Counted from the stretch's first letter, positions 10,237-23,187 are shown. The stretch: 64,000 bases of DNA from Mugil cephalus (GCF_022458985.1 NC_061771.1:21401501-21465500); one strand, 5' to 3'. Made by a program: numbers and translations. Notes: generated from the letters alone by a model not told the origin.

Positions 10237-12009
10237 AGCGCCCTTCCCGCAATCCAGGTGAGAGTGAGCTCATTGCAACAAGTAGATTACGGCATCATGC
10301 ACTTCAACATGAGGCGGATAGCAAACTGAAGAGGGTCCAAGACAGGAGCTACCAGGAATCACAGGCCTCACTCTGGACAGAACAGGGAGCAGGGACAGCA
10401 CTAGCAGCTGCTCTCTCTCAATTGGACTCGACAATGATCCATACCAACTACCAAATAACAAATGGTCCACGAACATTGACATGTGACCATATCCTGGTAT
10501 TTATATGGACCTGATTTCAACGCCGGGAAATACTATACTTATACTAAAGTCAGACCTTTTGGAACTAGAGTACCCCCCTTATTTGGAAAAGTGGATTAGC
10601 CTCAGTTTCAGTTCGTTTAAGTTAGTTTTAGGTCGTTCCAGTTAAGCTAAACATAGCTAAATAAAATATGCTAACGCTAAGAGTTTTACAAGTAACGTTA
10701 GCCATCTAATAATGTAGCGTCCGACCGGACATTAAAAGGATGACGAGGAGTGATTGAAAATATTCCGTTTATTGTTATTTATTGTTGGAACTGAAAAAAA
10801 AAAATGAAAAACTCCGCCACAGCAACTTATCTGACAGGCCTCCAGAACATAAGTTAAGAAATAACTGCATCAAAAAATAACAATAATAATTAAATAATAA
10901 TAAAAAATACAGCATAAATTAATATTACCTGCCACAAAATATGAACCACAACACCAGTTTCAGTTTTGGTGCCTGGATTCCAGTTGTTTCTTCCTAATGC
11001 AGCGATCCCTTTACTTCTCTTTTCTTTGGCTGTCGGGGAAATCTGTAAAAATATGTCTCCGACTGCTTTTCAAAGCTGTTGGTACAGAGTCGCAGAAAAA
11101 CTCTTCACCTTTTTTTAAAATCAATTTTACAATTTAGACTAATGCTGCTAATCTCCATGTTCAACTGTCACTTTTTGCCACTCAGTGGCCGTAACCATGG
11201 AGACGTCGCTTGCTGTGAGCGCATTTTTCAAAAAAGACGTGAATAATAGATATCAGATGATAATAATCAGTCGCCCTTTTCCGGCCCCCTTTCGATTATT
11301 TAAGAAATGTTCAAAACAATTTAAAAATTTAAACATCTATGTTTATTGCTAGCATACATAAATAGCTAAAAGGCTTTCTCTCTAAAAATTTGAATGTCAC
11401 ACATCGATCACATCATGGATAGATTAGTGGGCCCGTACCTTTGACTACAATACTTTTACTTTCTTTTCTTAAGGAAATGAAGACCGTGAGATAGAGGATA
11501 GAAGAGTTATTTTTAAACTACTTCCAACAGGAACATGTGATGCCCCTCCAACATCAAATGTCAATCTACAAGTCGTTTGGAGGGTTTATATCATTGGTTT
11601 AAATTCACAGACATACAAGGTCAGCTGAGGTCAAGCTGTAAATAAACCAGGAAGTGAGAAAACAGTCCGTCACATTATGTCCACGCCAGCGTGTCCAGCA
11701 GAGGTCTTCGAGGTTTAATTATGAAGTTAAACTATCGACATGACATGAGCCAGTGGAGGACATGGACCAGTCTGTGTACACATTTCGAAAATACTTAGTT
11801 GACAGTTGCTATGGAGACGAACAGGGCTTGCTCTTTGATGACGTCGTCGTGAGGTCATCATGTCGTACGGCCACAGAGGAACCGAGGTTTTAAATAGAAG
11901 CCCTCGACAGTAGTCTGTCAGAGTCCATCTTTCGATGGACATTTTAGGACCCCTCACCATCACTGTATGGAGGGGGGTACGACTCTGTGCCACTGGCCAC
12001 AGAGACAAC

Positions 12010-12109
12010 AGATCAGCTGTCCACTAGCAAAGAGACCTGATGGATGTAAATAGTCTACAGAGTCTCTGCCTGCACTCACCTGGTCTCTTTGCTGGTGGAC
12101 AGCTGATCT
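12010..12109. repeat. 28-bp inverted repeat (potential hairpin), copy 1
   Basis: Arms at 12010-12037 and 12082-12109 pair at 27 of 28 positions around a 44-nt spacer. The arm core is CAGCTGTCCACTAGCAAAG. The same structure recurs at 23188-23287 and 28977-29076. It could fold in DNA or RNA; no known small-RNA family was recognised. Confidence 0.75.
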
Positions 12110-12154
12110 ATGTTCACATCTTGCGCCGGCAGACCCCACAGGTGGAGACGCAGA

Positions 12155-12181
12155 CAGAGACAGACAGACAGACAGACAGAC

Positions 12182-12229
<48 letters not shown>

Positions 12230-12231
12230 GT
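12155..12231. repeat. GACA/GATA microsatellite, copy 1
   Basis: GACA units run into about twelve GATA units. The open frame seen through it on the minus strand (repeating YLSI) is only the repeat translated. Confidence 0.9.
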
Positions 12232-12417
12232 CTATATATGTATCTGTAGATGTATCAACAATGGCCTGGGCCTGAGGGACAAACGACCTCCTCAACCTGT
12301 CTGTGGAGTAGGGCAGAGACAGCACTGGAGACCAGACCAGGCACCCCCACCGCTTAGCAGTCACTCTCCTAGCAGCTATCCCCATTCCTCAGCAGGATTA
12401 AAACGGAAATGGTCACA

Positions 12418-13120
12418 ACATGTAAATGACCTACATAAAGTTTGCCCAAATGTTAATCTACAACTTTATGCTGAAGATACAGTGCTATATTTCCATGCAA
12501 AAAAAAAAGAAAAAGAAAAAAATTTTAGCTGCTGCAAAATTATCAGCACCTGTATCTCATTGGTTTAATCAATCTTCTTGTTTACACTGAAAATACTGTT
12601 TGCATGTTCTTTTCTCGCCAGTCAGCAGAGGGCGATCAACCATCTGGAGTGAGACTTCTCATCTTCTACTGCCCCCTCATCCTCACTGGGGTCGCGGGGG
12701 TTTCTGCAGCCTATCCCAGCTGTCATCAGGCGAGAGGCAGGTACACCGTGGACAGGTCGCCAGTCAATCGCAGGGCGGAGTGAGATTTCATGTAGTAGAA
12801 ATCTCTGATTGGTCCTTGACACAAACCTATCATTTAAAGCACAGGTTAAACAATCACAAACACCATTAAATTCAATCTGTCAAACTTCTACCATATACGA
12901 CCAACCTGGACACACGCAAATGAAAGTACAGTAAAACCTATCAAGTCTCTCTTCAGGAAGGCAGTTAAAATCTTATACAGGAAACCACTCCACATTTATT
13001 ATTGTAATGTACAATATTCTTGATCTAGTTAGCTAATATATCTTTATGGATGCCTGTCTCATCTTCAAAGTTTTGAATGCTCTTGCTTCCTCACTACTGA
13101 ATGAATTCATCCAGAGAAAA
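12418..13120 (+). mobile_element. LINE reverse-transcriptase C-terminal relic, first copy
   Basis: The plus-strand reading gives VNDLHKVCPNVNLQLYAEDT, the YADD region of an L2-type reverse transcriptase with its second catalytic position changed to Glu. After frameshifts, later pieces match the end of the same domain (around 12880-13110, ending LNEFIQ-like). A separate interspersed repeat (about 12655-12785) interrupts it. Dead; duplicated at 23612-24315. Confidence 0.75.
12655..12785. repeat. Common teleost interspersed repeat inside the LINE relic
   Basis: Carries the block TCCTCACTGGGGTCGCGGGG, then CTATCCCAGCTGTCATCAGG and CAGGTCGCCAGTCAATCGCA. The same family occurs near 43715-43985 and in the duplicated copy at about 23855-23980. 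Confidence 0.65.
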
Positions 13121-13538
13121 AAAACATTGAAGGATGAAGAATGAAAACTGTAACGTATCAGTGTTCATTAATATGCACGGTCCCAATTCAATAAAATAAT
13201 AATAATAAAATATAATCAGAAAGACAAAAAAAAAGATTATCTCTCTGCCACTGAGTTTATTTGTTACACGACGAAGAATACCATCAATGCCAATGTTATA
13301 AGGGATGCAAATTAGCCACCTGGCTACAATGCCATACATGTTTACATTGGAAATATTCATTAATATGTTTTGTCCCATTTTTAATAATAAACAAATGAGT
13401 AAGTAAATATGTTCAAAGTGCATCCAGGGCTACAGCACTAAATGCAGAATGACGCTGATGAAATGCTGCTCGTCTTGTCCCTGTAACATGTCCTTGCTGC
13501 TGCTCTCTGGTTCCTCGGTTGTATGTCAGCTTCAGTTT

Positions 13539-16500
13539 TCAGGCCTTCAGCTCCACCCGCTCTTCCTCGGCGCTCTGAGCAGGCATGTCTCTCAGCCATT
13601 GCTGGTAGTAACCACGGAAACCATCTATGTGGACGAGGTAGTTGCTTCGGGACTTGTACTGGGATTGAGAAGACGGCAGGGGAGGGGGACGAGCAGAGTG
13701 AAAAGGAACAATATTACAAATAAATATAAATCGTAGAACACTTCTGAGCATACCCTCTCCTGACCCTCTTATCATAGTGGTACACTAAATTTTAAAACTG
13801 ATATGTAATATTGGCTCATTTTAATTGTAACTGTTTATTACACTAGCGTGGTACTTGTGTTTCATTTATTTGATCAGGTTTTCTTTGTCTACTTGCACGA
13901 CTTGTGTGAAAATTCAGCTGAAGTTTTGAGTCATTTACATGCACAAAAAAGAAAATTCTGAAGAGAGTCATACTGGCGGATCTGAAACTCCTCTGAAATG
14001 TACCGTACGTATTCTCACCTGGTTATAGTTGGGAGGATACTGTGCAGCAAACTCCAGCTGTGTGATGATGACCTCATTAGGCGCCACTCCTTTGTCCTTC
14101 ATGCTTTTCAGTATCGTTTTCAAGTAGACGTAATCCAGTCTACGAGTAGCTCGGCCAATTAGGGCAGAGAAAATGTGAACGTTGGGCCTCAGTCCTGCTT
14201 CCTGCAAAACACACAATTCAGGGATGAGTTTCTGTCCTAAATTGAAATAACAAAACCTTTACTCAGATGTTCTGGATGTATCTCATCACCTCAATGTCTT
14301 TCAGCAGCTGCAGACCGTCTTTCTGTCTCTCACAGGCTAATGCAAGGCACCCAAACGTCTGTATGTCAACATTTAGGTTTCGCTGTCGCATCACACTCAA
14401 CACAGCCTGAAAAGAGAGTAGAGGGGATGATGCTTCATATTTTGTGGTGAGGACAGAAAAATGTCCTCATTTGACCAACAATACCTGCGAAGATACTGAG
14501 AAAAGACTGTTTATGTGAGTACCTTCGCCCCCTCCAGGTCACTAGCTCTTGCTGCTCTGCGAATCACAGAGTTGAAGAACGGCACATCAAGCTTCACCCG
14601 ATGCTCCTTGGCGACTTTCAACAGCAGCTGCAGGGACTCGTAGCCCGGTTCCATCGTATCAGCCAGCAGGGTCAGAGTTCTGAGGTCTGGACTGAGTCCG
14701 TTGGCGGCCATCTTCTCCAAGAAACCTTTAGCTCCACCGATGAGGGCGAGGCGATCAGATGGTCCATCTACAGCACAGAGGGAGATCACAGCACTTCTTT
14801 TCCCCTCAAAAACGTCCAGTAAGTTAGGAGCTGTGGAAACAGCTACTAAGTCGACAGGCGGTGGGATGTCTCCATTTTGTCTGACTGGTATCAAATCGGT
14901 CGAGTGTTGTCCTCTGCTGTTGGACTCTACCTCACTACGTCTTCCGTCACTGTGTGGATCAGGCTGGAGAAACAGCTGCCTCTCCAGGACATCAATGTCT
15001 ATCACACCCTTGCTCCTGGACTCTGATGCGTCTTGGCTCCCTTTCTGACGCTCACAGTCATTCCCCAGCAGAACGCCAGCAGCCAAGGCCAAATCCCCAA
15101 TCTCACAGTCCCTGGCGGTTCTCAGGAGCAAGTTATAGTTCTTTGAGTCTGGAAGAATGCCTGAACGCAGCATCTGACGCCACACCTGAAATTAACAGTT
15201 GAGGCTCAATTAGAGTTTTTTGGTTACACTGTGGGAGATGAGGGTCCTGGTTGTAACGTGAGATGGCACAAAGAGAACACAATCTGCACAGCTCTCATGT
15301 TTAAATTGTAGCTAATTAATAAAGCATTTAGTGATACGGGAAAACAACAGCATGAGTTTATTTTTAGTATGAAGGACATATATAGGACATATGAAGGACA
15401 TCGATACCAATGCAGTTGGAGCGTGCAAATTGTGCCCATACCTGTAAAGCCATTCTGAATCCTGTTTCTTTGTCCTTCAGGCAGCCCATCAGCAGGTAGT
15501 GAAACGTCTCCTGAGTTACAGGGTGTCCTTTCTGCAGCATCTCCTACAAACACACACAAAGTGGCAATCAGACACGACAACCTTCAGTGAAAACAACATC
15601 TGTTAAACTCACACACGTCGTCTGTACTGAAGATCTGTGTTGTACCCTGAGCGTGTGAATACAAGCTTGAAGGTGGTTGGTGAAGGCGTGGGTCTTGAGG
15701 AGGGCGTGGTACGTGATGGTGCTGAGCGGGTAGTTTTTGCGACGGAGCTCTTGCTCCAACTTCAGAGCATACTGAAGGCCGCCTTGTCTGAAAGGTGACT
15801 CTGCACAGGCGTTGAATAGAGCAGTGTAGGTCGCATCGGTGGGCTCCAGACCTCGCTTCTTCATCTGGAGGACACGCATAAATAATTGTGTATCATGATC
15901 TGTCCCAGGATTTCAAAGTAAGTGCTGTTAGCTAGAAGCACAACATGTAAACTAAAGATAAAACTAAGACTGTGGCTGGATCTTAAGCGTGAAAGGTTGG
16001 TTCTAATGCTTCACTAATCGTAATTTAGGAGCTACAATGCAAAATAAGCTCATGTTGGGTCTTCAGACTTTTTAAGACTCTGTGGAAACCATAATAACCT
16101 TCCTACAAGTACAATATATAGTAAAGATATTAAAAGCATATCAATAGACTATCCTACATCATTGTAGAGTTTGAAGGCCATTTTGAGTTGTCCAGCTCGA
16201 CCACAGCCTCCTATCAGGACAGAGTAGTTGAACTCCTCTGGCTGCAGCCTCTCTCCCTGCAGCATGTCTCTGGAGAACACGTCCAAAGCCTCCTGCAGCT
16301 GTGAGAGGACAAACACGTTAATAAACAAACAAAACAAAACAAAAAAAAAAAATAGAAGAAAAGGACTAAATAGCTTAGCAGGACTGACCTTCTTCTCTTT
16401 AATCAGCCTCTTGCATTGTAAGAAGTACCAGTACGGTGTATTCCTCCTTCCAGGCCTCCTGCGAGGTTCATCTAAGTGTTTCTCCCCGGGGTCGTCTTCT

Positions 16501-16868
16501 GGGTGTCTCAGGTCCCGGATGCCAGGGCTGCTTTTCCTGAACGACCTCCTGGAGGACATGTCGGTGGACAGCGAGCCGAAGTCCTTCGGGTTAGCTGCGA
16601 CTGAGGGGGTGTCCAGAAGGTCCGCGTCCCCTCGGGAACAGGCCGACAGGGACACGGACCTGGAGGTAAGTCCCGTAGACAGCCGCCGAGGAGTCGGTGT
16701 GAAGAGTCTGCATGACCGGTGTTCAGACAAATCCTGTCCCCGTGTCAGAGTCAGTGTTTTCGGTGACGCTTTAACCGTTGCCAAGGTGTAAAACTGGGCA
16801 ACAGGGGCCGATATTTTTCTACCGCTTCGCGCACACGAACAGGCGACGGACGTCAACATATTCAGCAA
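13539..16868 (-). CDS. ptcd1: Pentatricopeptide repeat domain-containing protein 1, copy 1 (674 aa)
   Basis: Eight exons, all phase 0, total 2025 nt: 16389-16868, 16158-16298, 15646-15864, 15442-15543, 14523-15185, 14290-14406, 14019-14201 and 13539-13658. The N-terminus is Arg/Ser-rich with few acids up to about residue 100, as expected of a mitochondrial targeting peptide. PPR helices follow, with hallmark stretches [37 protein letters not shown] and [16 protein letters not shown]. These and the length (human about 700 aa) identify PTCD1, a mitochondrial matrix RNA-binding protein that influences leucine tRNAs and 16S rRNA maturation. A low-complexity linker sits in the 221-aa exon. The copy appears intact. 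It differs from copy 2 at only about three residues (for example Q25/F26 against K25/Y26). Confidence 0.93.
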
Positions 16869-17321
16869 TTTAACCTAAATAATTAAAAGCTCATTCAAAA
16901 CGTCCAATTTCTTAAACAAACATTCAGCAAAGTTCAAAGTGCATCAAACTTACATACCTAGCATGTGGACTACCCATTGACTGTATTACCACCACGATGC
17001 TACTGGCCCAGACCTGAATAATAGATATCAGACAATAATCATCAAGCGCCCTTTTCGGAGCTTTTTCGATTATATAAGAAATGTAGCCGGGTAAATTATC
17101 TAAATTTAAACCATTGTGTTTGGTTTGTTTATGAGTTAATGTCTAGTTTCCTTGTAGGCTGTAGACAACTGTTTTCCCTCATGTGTCCACTTTTAAAGGG
17201 TCCATCTACATTTGATGGCTTTCAACAGGTACAGGATTATGTTGTGTATGTAAATGGGAAATGTCCTTCAGGTTGTCACTGTCATCTCTTAGAATCATAC
17301 TTGACCACTTACAAGTCCATG

Positions 17322-19322
17322 TCATTTGCGCTTGTATAGGATGTATCCGATGAGTCCGAAGAAAACCAGGATAACTATTACTATCAACACTGTAGCGTAT
17401 GTGGGCCATGTGGCTGCAGAGGTGGGTGAGAGGTGATAAAAAAGAACAGAAAACATTATACGTTAGAAAAATCCAGTTTTTTCATCCAGTTTATAGTTTC
17501 GTTTGTTGATGATCAATTAGTACAAACTCTGTAGCTTTATAAACAGCTGTATTCTGCAACAGAAGTGATGCTGATCAGAAATATTAGAGAAAATTAAAGC
17601 ATTAAATCCTTGGACCTGTAAACCAAATAATAAAGCTCTGTAAAGCTGAGGGGACGTGGACAGTTAGGACATATTTACATTATGTGTGTTTGTCACTATA
17701 AGGTCCCAGGTTAGGAACAGCTCCAATGAATGAATGAAAGGACTTCATCCATCACAGTAAGAGGAGTGAAATGATTAACAAAGGTGTTAAAGTAGTTTCT
17801 TGTCAGACTCACAGTTGACTGTAGCAGTGATGTTTTCTGATTTCACCACTGGAGGGGGTTGTGGTCCTTCAGGTCCCAGTTCTAGTTTGGCTTCACACCA
17901 GAACTGAGCTCCATTATCTTCTTTACTAGTGTTGATGTTCAGAGTGAAGGTTTCAGTCACTGGTTTATAGGGTTCACTACTTTTAGACTGAAGTTGATCC
18001 AGGACTGTCTCTCCTCTGTAGAAGGTCACAACAAGGTGTTTAGCAGGAGCTACGTTCTCCACGGTACACTGCAGCTGGTACTGATGACCTTCAACCATCG
18101 GCTCAGTGTGATTTACAAAGCTGATGGACACATGTTCTGGAGGCTCTGAGGAGACAAGGATGGAGACAAAGATGTAGAGAGACACACAAAGCAAACTAGA
18201 GACTATAAATCCCTGCAACTACTGTTAATCTGAGCTAATAAAGAGAATAAAATCTGACTCTAAATGATAAAACCATCAATGTTAAAAGTGTTTTGGTCAA
18301 GTTTACTTACGGTAGACAGTTACATTCAGGTCAGTACAACACTGTTTATCAGCAGTGCTGTAATAACACGTCACAGTTGAGTCCCATTCAGTTATTCCGT
18401 CAACGGTCCACACAAACGTAGTTCCATTTTCTGTTTGCTTTCCCTGAGATTTTTCCAAACCAGTGCCCTGGCAGGATTTACTACAAGCAACACATGTAGC
18501 AGAGGTCGGGTCTCCATACTTCACTACCAGACTGGATGGAGTGAACACAGGTTTATCTGCACAGGTGTAATCTGTAAGAAGAAAATACAATGAAACCAAA
18601 CATTAAAGTACTGTTTTTACACTGTATCTTGGAACAGTGTTGTTAATAAAACATATTCATATTTTACAGATATTATATTTAACATAACCTCAATCAATTC
18701 TGTGCACGAACACACTCCTTCAACAAAATACGTTTTGATTTTACAATCTGTCATTTTTAAGTATATTTTTTTTTGGCATTTCAGCCTTTATTGGACAGGG
18801 CAGTGGAGACAGAGAGGGGAGAGCGACATGCAGGAAAGGGCACCCGATGCGGGATTTAAACCGGGGCTGCCTACAGTGGAGACTGTGGGGCAGGTGCTCT
18901 ACTTGCTGAGCTAAACACCACCCGGACAGTCTGTCATTTTGATTTCTCTCTCTCTTTATATCTTTGATTATTGCTAATTAACCACAGAAATCAATTAGTA
19001 GAGTTAAAGAGCATGTTGTTTAAGGTGTCTATGGACTTTTTCAGCAACGCATTCAAACCATATTGTCGTTAGCTCAATGTGATCTACTTTCTTGGTTTGT
19101 TATATTATCTTACACATATACAGTCCATTGATGACCAAGTACACCACAGGTGGATCACAATATAGGCTGAACAAAATAATTCAACTTTATGGTTAAACAA
19201 GATATATTTGAATATTTCAATTAATAATTAAATAAATTAAATCTACCACAGCCGGACACATGGAGGCCACTCTGACAGGTCAACAAAGACACAACCAAGA
19301 CTATGGAAGAGAACAACATCAT
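17322..19322 (-). CDS. ICAM-like adhesion receptor, copy C (two Ig domains, 253 aa)
   Basis: Four exons, 762 nt in total: leader 19247-19322, Ig1 18311-18571, Ig2 17813-18145, and transmembrane/tail 17322-17413. Ig1 and Ig2 are nearly the same as in copy B, including the ICAM-type cysteines and the GLE motif. The Ig2 exon splices in phase directly to a membrane exon giving TWPTYATVLIVIVILVFFG and a very short basic tail YKRK. No Ig3-like sequence lies in the roughly 400 bp between. It is therefore a two-Ig receptor with minimal signalling capacity, unlike copy B. Expected to be a surface integrin ligand by family. Confidence 0.85.
18758..18929. mobile_element. SINE-like insertion in intron 1 of ICAM-like copy C
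   Basis: Same element and same target-site duplication (TCTGTCATTTT at 18747-18757 and 18930-18940) as in copy B. It was therefore present before the 10.6 kb duplication. Confidence 0.7.
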
Positions 19323-19417
19323 GTCCAAACAAGCAAACGATCTGTCTGGTGGTGACAATCACTAAACTAAAAGTAGAAATGCTAAAAATACTACAAACCA
19401 CTCCTTTTTTATTTGCT

Positions 19418-19482
19418 AAAAGAAGGGGAAGTGGTAGGTGGGGCACTGCAGATATCTTCAAGTATTCCGTGTGTCAGTCACA
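19418..19482. promoter_or_regulatory. Conserved upstream element of ICAM-like copy C
   Basis: Identical in arrangement to the copy B element: AAGAAGGGGAAGTGG, then GATATCTTCAAGTATTC, about 100 bp above the leader ATG. Possible ETS/PU.1 site (inference). Confidence 0.4.
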
Positions 19483-21113
19483 ACAAAATAGAGTGTGGCA
19501 CGTTTGCAGCTCCGGGGTCTAGTTAGTACAGAAGAACTAACCCAAAACCTCTGCGCCCTTCAGAATCTATTCAGAGGTGAAACACAGGTGTCTTTCAGTC
19601 TGATCTTCACACAACACATGTTTGTGGAAGTGTATGTTGTCACAGACAAAGGAGATACCTGAGGACATATGAGGAAAAATATTTGCTGTTGTTAATCCAA
19701 GTGGAAAAAGTTACAAAACATCTGTAAAGAATTTAAAATCAACAGTCAGAGTGTGAACAAATGGAGGAGATGTAAGACGACTGTTACCCTCCACAGGTCA
19801 CGACAAAAGAAAGATGCACGGTAGTCTGAGACGTCATGAATGAACCCAGGGTAACTTCCAAGCAACTAAAGGCCTCTCTCACTTTGTTGTTAATGAGTCC
19901 AAGTTCCATCTGGAAGACACTGGTTGTGTTGCACAAGGTTTCATGCAATGCTACTTTTATCTGGGAATCAATCATTTGTCATCTCTCCTCTCCAATGAGT
20001 TCATGCTTTTGGCTTTATTCAATACAATCCAATCAAAATGTATTTACTTTCTTTCTCTCTTTGTCTCATAAAATCAAGATATCAGGTTATAGATTGTTTT
20101 AAGATTTCCTGCAGCAGAATATATGGTTTTGTAATGTCACCTTTTAAACATATTTATCATGTCTCCTCTATCATTATGTTGTTTAATTCCCTTCCTTGAG
20201 GATGGGCTGGTTTGTGATTGTTCGTGTGAAAATGGAAGGTGCCAGTTTCTGGCCCCACTCTACCTTGCATTTTGTTATTTGGACGAATTAAAGCTCTCTC
20301 TCTATAAATATACTACATTTGTAGTTTGAGGTCACACTTCAGTAACCTGTGCAACATGTATTTACTCTGCAAACATTTTCAGTTCTCCAAATGTAACCCA
20401 GGTGTAAAGGTCACAAATTTGATAAAAGATAAAAAGAAATCCCTCCGTTTCTTTTACAAGAAAATTTTTGAAAGTGACATCTGGCACTTGAATGTCAAAG
20501 ACATTCTTTCACAGCTCGCTCCCATCAGCCAACTACTGGGGTCAAAATGGATCGCTTTGTCACTAGAACAAAAAAGTCCACCAACGCGTGAGTGATGCCC
20601 TCCAGCTCACAAACCACCCGGCGACTGCTCCGATGGCAAAGAACCATCTGCCTCTGCAGCTGATAAGCCAGGCAAGCAGAGAGAAGACGAAAAATTCTTA
20701 GATATAAATCTGAAGTCTGGATTCACTTTTAAGGAGACAGAGGGCATTGAATTTCCAACGTGTCATATACACACACACAGATACACGCACCAGTTACATA
20801 TGTTTATGTCAGATACGTTTGTTTACAGTATTTTACAGCACATGTGCGAAATCTTGAATAGCATTCTAATAAAAACTTATCTGATTGATGAATCCATTCC
20901 GACAAGCTGCATTGACACAGCCTGCATTTTTAGTCAGCAAGATGTAAGCAGAGCCAGACCCCCCTGAGATGTAAGCAGATGTAGGTTCAGACCTGACAAC
21001 AACACAAAAGTTAAAGGACTACTCTGATGTATTTAGGCACCATGAGCTGGATTTTGGACATGCCACGAAGCTGAAACATCACATAAAATTGAAGGATGAG
21101 ACGCCCTTTGGTG
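19483..21113. other. Upstream flank of ICAM-like copy C, no gene recognised
   Basis: Duplicate of 8291-9930. No recognisable coding exon on either strand. Confidence 0.4.
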
Positions 21114-21419
21114 TCAACTTCCTCCTTGGTCTTGTTCACATTCAGGAATAGGTGGTGTCCCATACTCCACCTCCTTTCCATCTCTAATACACCCTACCAC
21201 TGCAGTCACCAAAGAACTTCTGCAGTTGGCAGGACCCAGAGCTGTATCAGAAATCAGAGGCATACAGAGTGAACAGAAATGGAGACAGGACAGACCCCTC
21301 ACATTACTGACAACCGTATCTGACAGAGGCTCCCAACCCGTAATGAGTAGCTTCTCACTCACCAAAAAGGTCTGAATGGTGTTAAAAGCACTGGAGAAAT
21401 CACAGACCATGATCTTCAC
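21114..21419 (-). mobile_element. LINE reverse-transcriptase relic (L2/Maui-like), second copy
   Basis: Duplicate of 9931-10236, with the same DFSSAFNTIQ and GCIRDG pieces and the same collapse between them. One visible change is I to V before GCIRDG. Confidence 0.75.
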
Positions 21420-23187
21420 AGCGCCCTTCCCGCAATCCAGGTGAGAGTGAGCTCATTGCAACAAGTAGATTGTCAGCATCATGCACTTCAACATGAGGCG
21501 GATAGCAAACTGAAGAGGGTCCAAGACAGGAGCTACCAGGAATCACAGGCCTCACTCTGGACAGAACAGGGAGCAGGGACAGCACTAGCAGCTGCTCTCT
21601 CTCAATTGGACTCGACAATGATCCATACCAACTACCAAATAACAAATGGTCCACGAACATTGACATGTGACCATATCCTGGTATTTATATGGACCTGATT
21701 TCAACGCCGGGAAATACTATACTTATACTAAAGTCAGACCTTTTGGAACTAGAGTACCCCCCTTATTTGGAAAAGTGGATTAGCCTCAGTTTCAGTTCGT
21801 TTAAGTTAGTTTTAGGTCATTCCAGTTAAGCTAAACATAGCTAAATAAAAGATGCTAACGCTAAGAGTTTTACAAGTAACGTTAGCCATATAATAATGTA
21901 GCGTCCGACCGGACATTAAAAGGATGACGAGGAGTGATTGAAAATATTCCGTTTATTGTTATTTATTGTTGGAACTGAAATAGTTTGTCGGCCGTAACTC
22001 CGCCACAGCAACTTATCTGACAGCCCTCCAGAACATAAGTTAAGAAATAACTGCATCAAAAAATAACAATAATAATTAAATAATAATAAAAAATACAGCA
22101 TAAATTAATATTACCTGCCACAAAATATGAACCACAACACCAGTTTCAGTTTTGGTGCCTGGATTCCAGTTGTTTCTTCCTAATGCAGCGATCCCTTTAC
22201 TTCTCTTTTCTTTGGCTGTCGTGGAAATCTGTAAAAATATATCTCCGACTGCTTTTCAAAGCTGTTGGTACAGAGTCGCAGAACAACTCTTCACCTTTTT
22301 TTTTTTTTTAATTAATTTTACAATTTAGACTAATGCTGCTAATCTCCATGTTCAACTGTCACTTTTTGCCACTCAGTGGCCGTAACCATGGAGACGTCGC
22401 TTGCTGTGAGCGCATTTTTCAAAAAAGACGTGAATAATAGATATCAGATGATAATAATCAGTCGCCCTTTTCCGGCCCCCTTTCGATTATTTAAAAAATG
22501 TTCAAAACAATTTCAAAATTTAAACATCTATGTTTATTGCTAGCATACATAAATAGCTAAAAGTCTTTCTCTCTAAAAATTTGAATGTCACACATCGATC
22601 ACATCATGGATAGATTAGTGGGCCCGTACCTTTGACTCCAATACTTTTACTTTCTTTTCTTAAGGAAATGAAGACCGTGAGATAGAGATTAGAAGAGTTA
22701 TTTTTAAACAACTTCCAACAGGGACATGTGATGCTCCGCCAACATCAAATGTCAATCTACAAGTCGTTTGGAGGGTTTTTATCACTGGTTTAAATTCACA
22801 GACATACAAGGTCAGCTGAGGTCAAGCTGTAAATAAACCAGGAAGTGAGAAAACAGTCCGTCACATTATGTCCACGCCAGCGTGTCCAGCAGATGTCTTC
22901 GAGGTTTAATTATGAAGTTGACATGGACCAGTGGAGGACATGGACCAGTCTGTGTACACATTTCGAAAATACTTAGTTGACAGTTGCTATGGAGACGAAC
23001 AGGGCTTGCTCTTTGATGACGTCATCGTGAGGTCATCATGTCGTACGGCCACAGAGGAACCGAGGTTTTAAATAGAAGCCCTCGACAGTAGTCTGTCAGA
23101 GTCCATCTTTCGATGGACATTTTAGGACCCCTCACCATCACTGTATGGAGGGGGGTACGACTCTGTGCCACTGGCCACAGAGACAAC

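Larger units (their letters stand above)
11225..12400. repeat. Three-copy ~1.2 kb module, copy 1
   Basis: Homologous to 22420-23590 and 28205-29415. In order it holds a GTGAATAATAGATATCAGA start, a block ending in a conserved 43-codon open frame (11762-11893, plus strand), a TTTTAAATAG TATA-like stretch, a 28-bp inverted repeat and a GACA/GATA microsatellite. In copy 3 the module is the 5' flank of ptcd1. Here it sits 3' of ptcd1, so it was probably carried in by an earlier duplication. The CRE-like core is mutated here to TGACGTCG. Confidence 0.7.
6512..17121. repeat. 10.6 kb segmental duplication, left unit
   Basis: Direct tandem duplicate of 17706-28315, at an offset of 11194-11195 with only a few small indels. 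The left breakpoint is just 3' of the ICAM-like Ig2 exon, starting CCAGGTTAGGAACAGC. The right breakpoint is upstream of ptcd1, ending AACCATTGTGTTT. It contains Ig2, Ig1, leader and upstream region of an ICAM-like gene, two LINE relics, the 1.2 kb module and complete ptcd1. Confidence 0.92.

Noticed and set aside
11960-12385. Long minus-strand frame with repeating YLSI
   Set aside because: It is the GATA/GACA microsatellite translated, joined to non-coding flanks. The STDRLRRSFVPQA part may be a LINE remnant but is too short to call.
14701-15048. Plus-strand frames opposite the large ptcd1 exon
   Set aside because: Antisense shadows of a conserved coding exon, duplicated with it at 25850-26242.
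16228-16791. 187-codon plus-strand frame opposite ptcd1 exon 1
   Set aside because: Explained by the codon composition of the real exon. It runs across the ptcd1 intron and has no splice or domain support.
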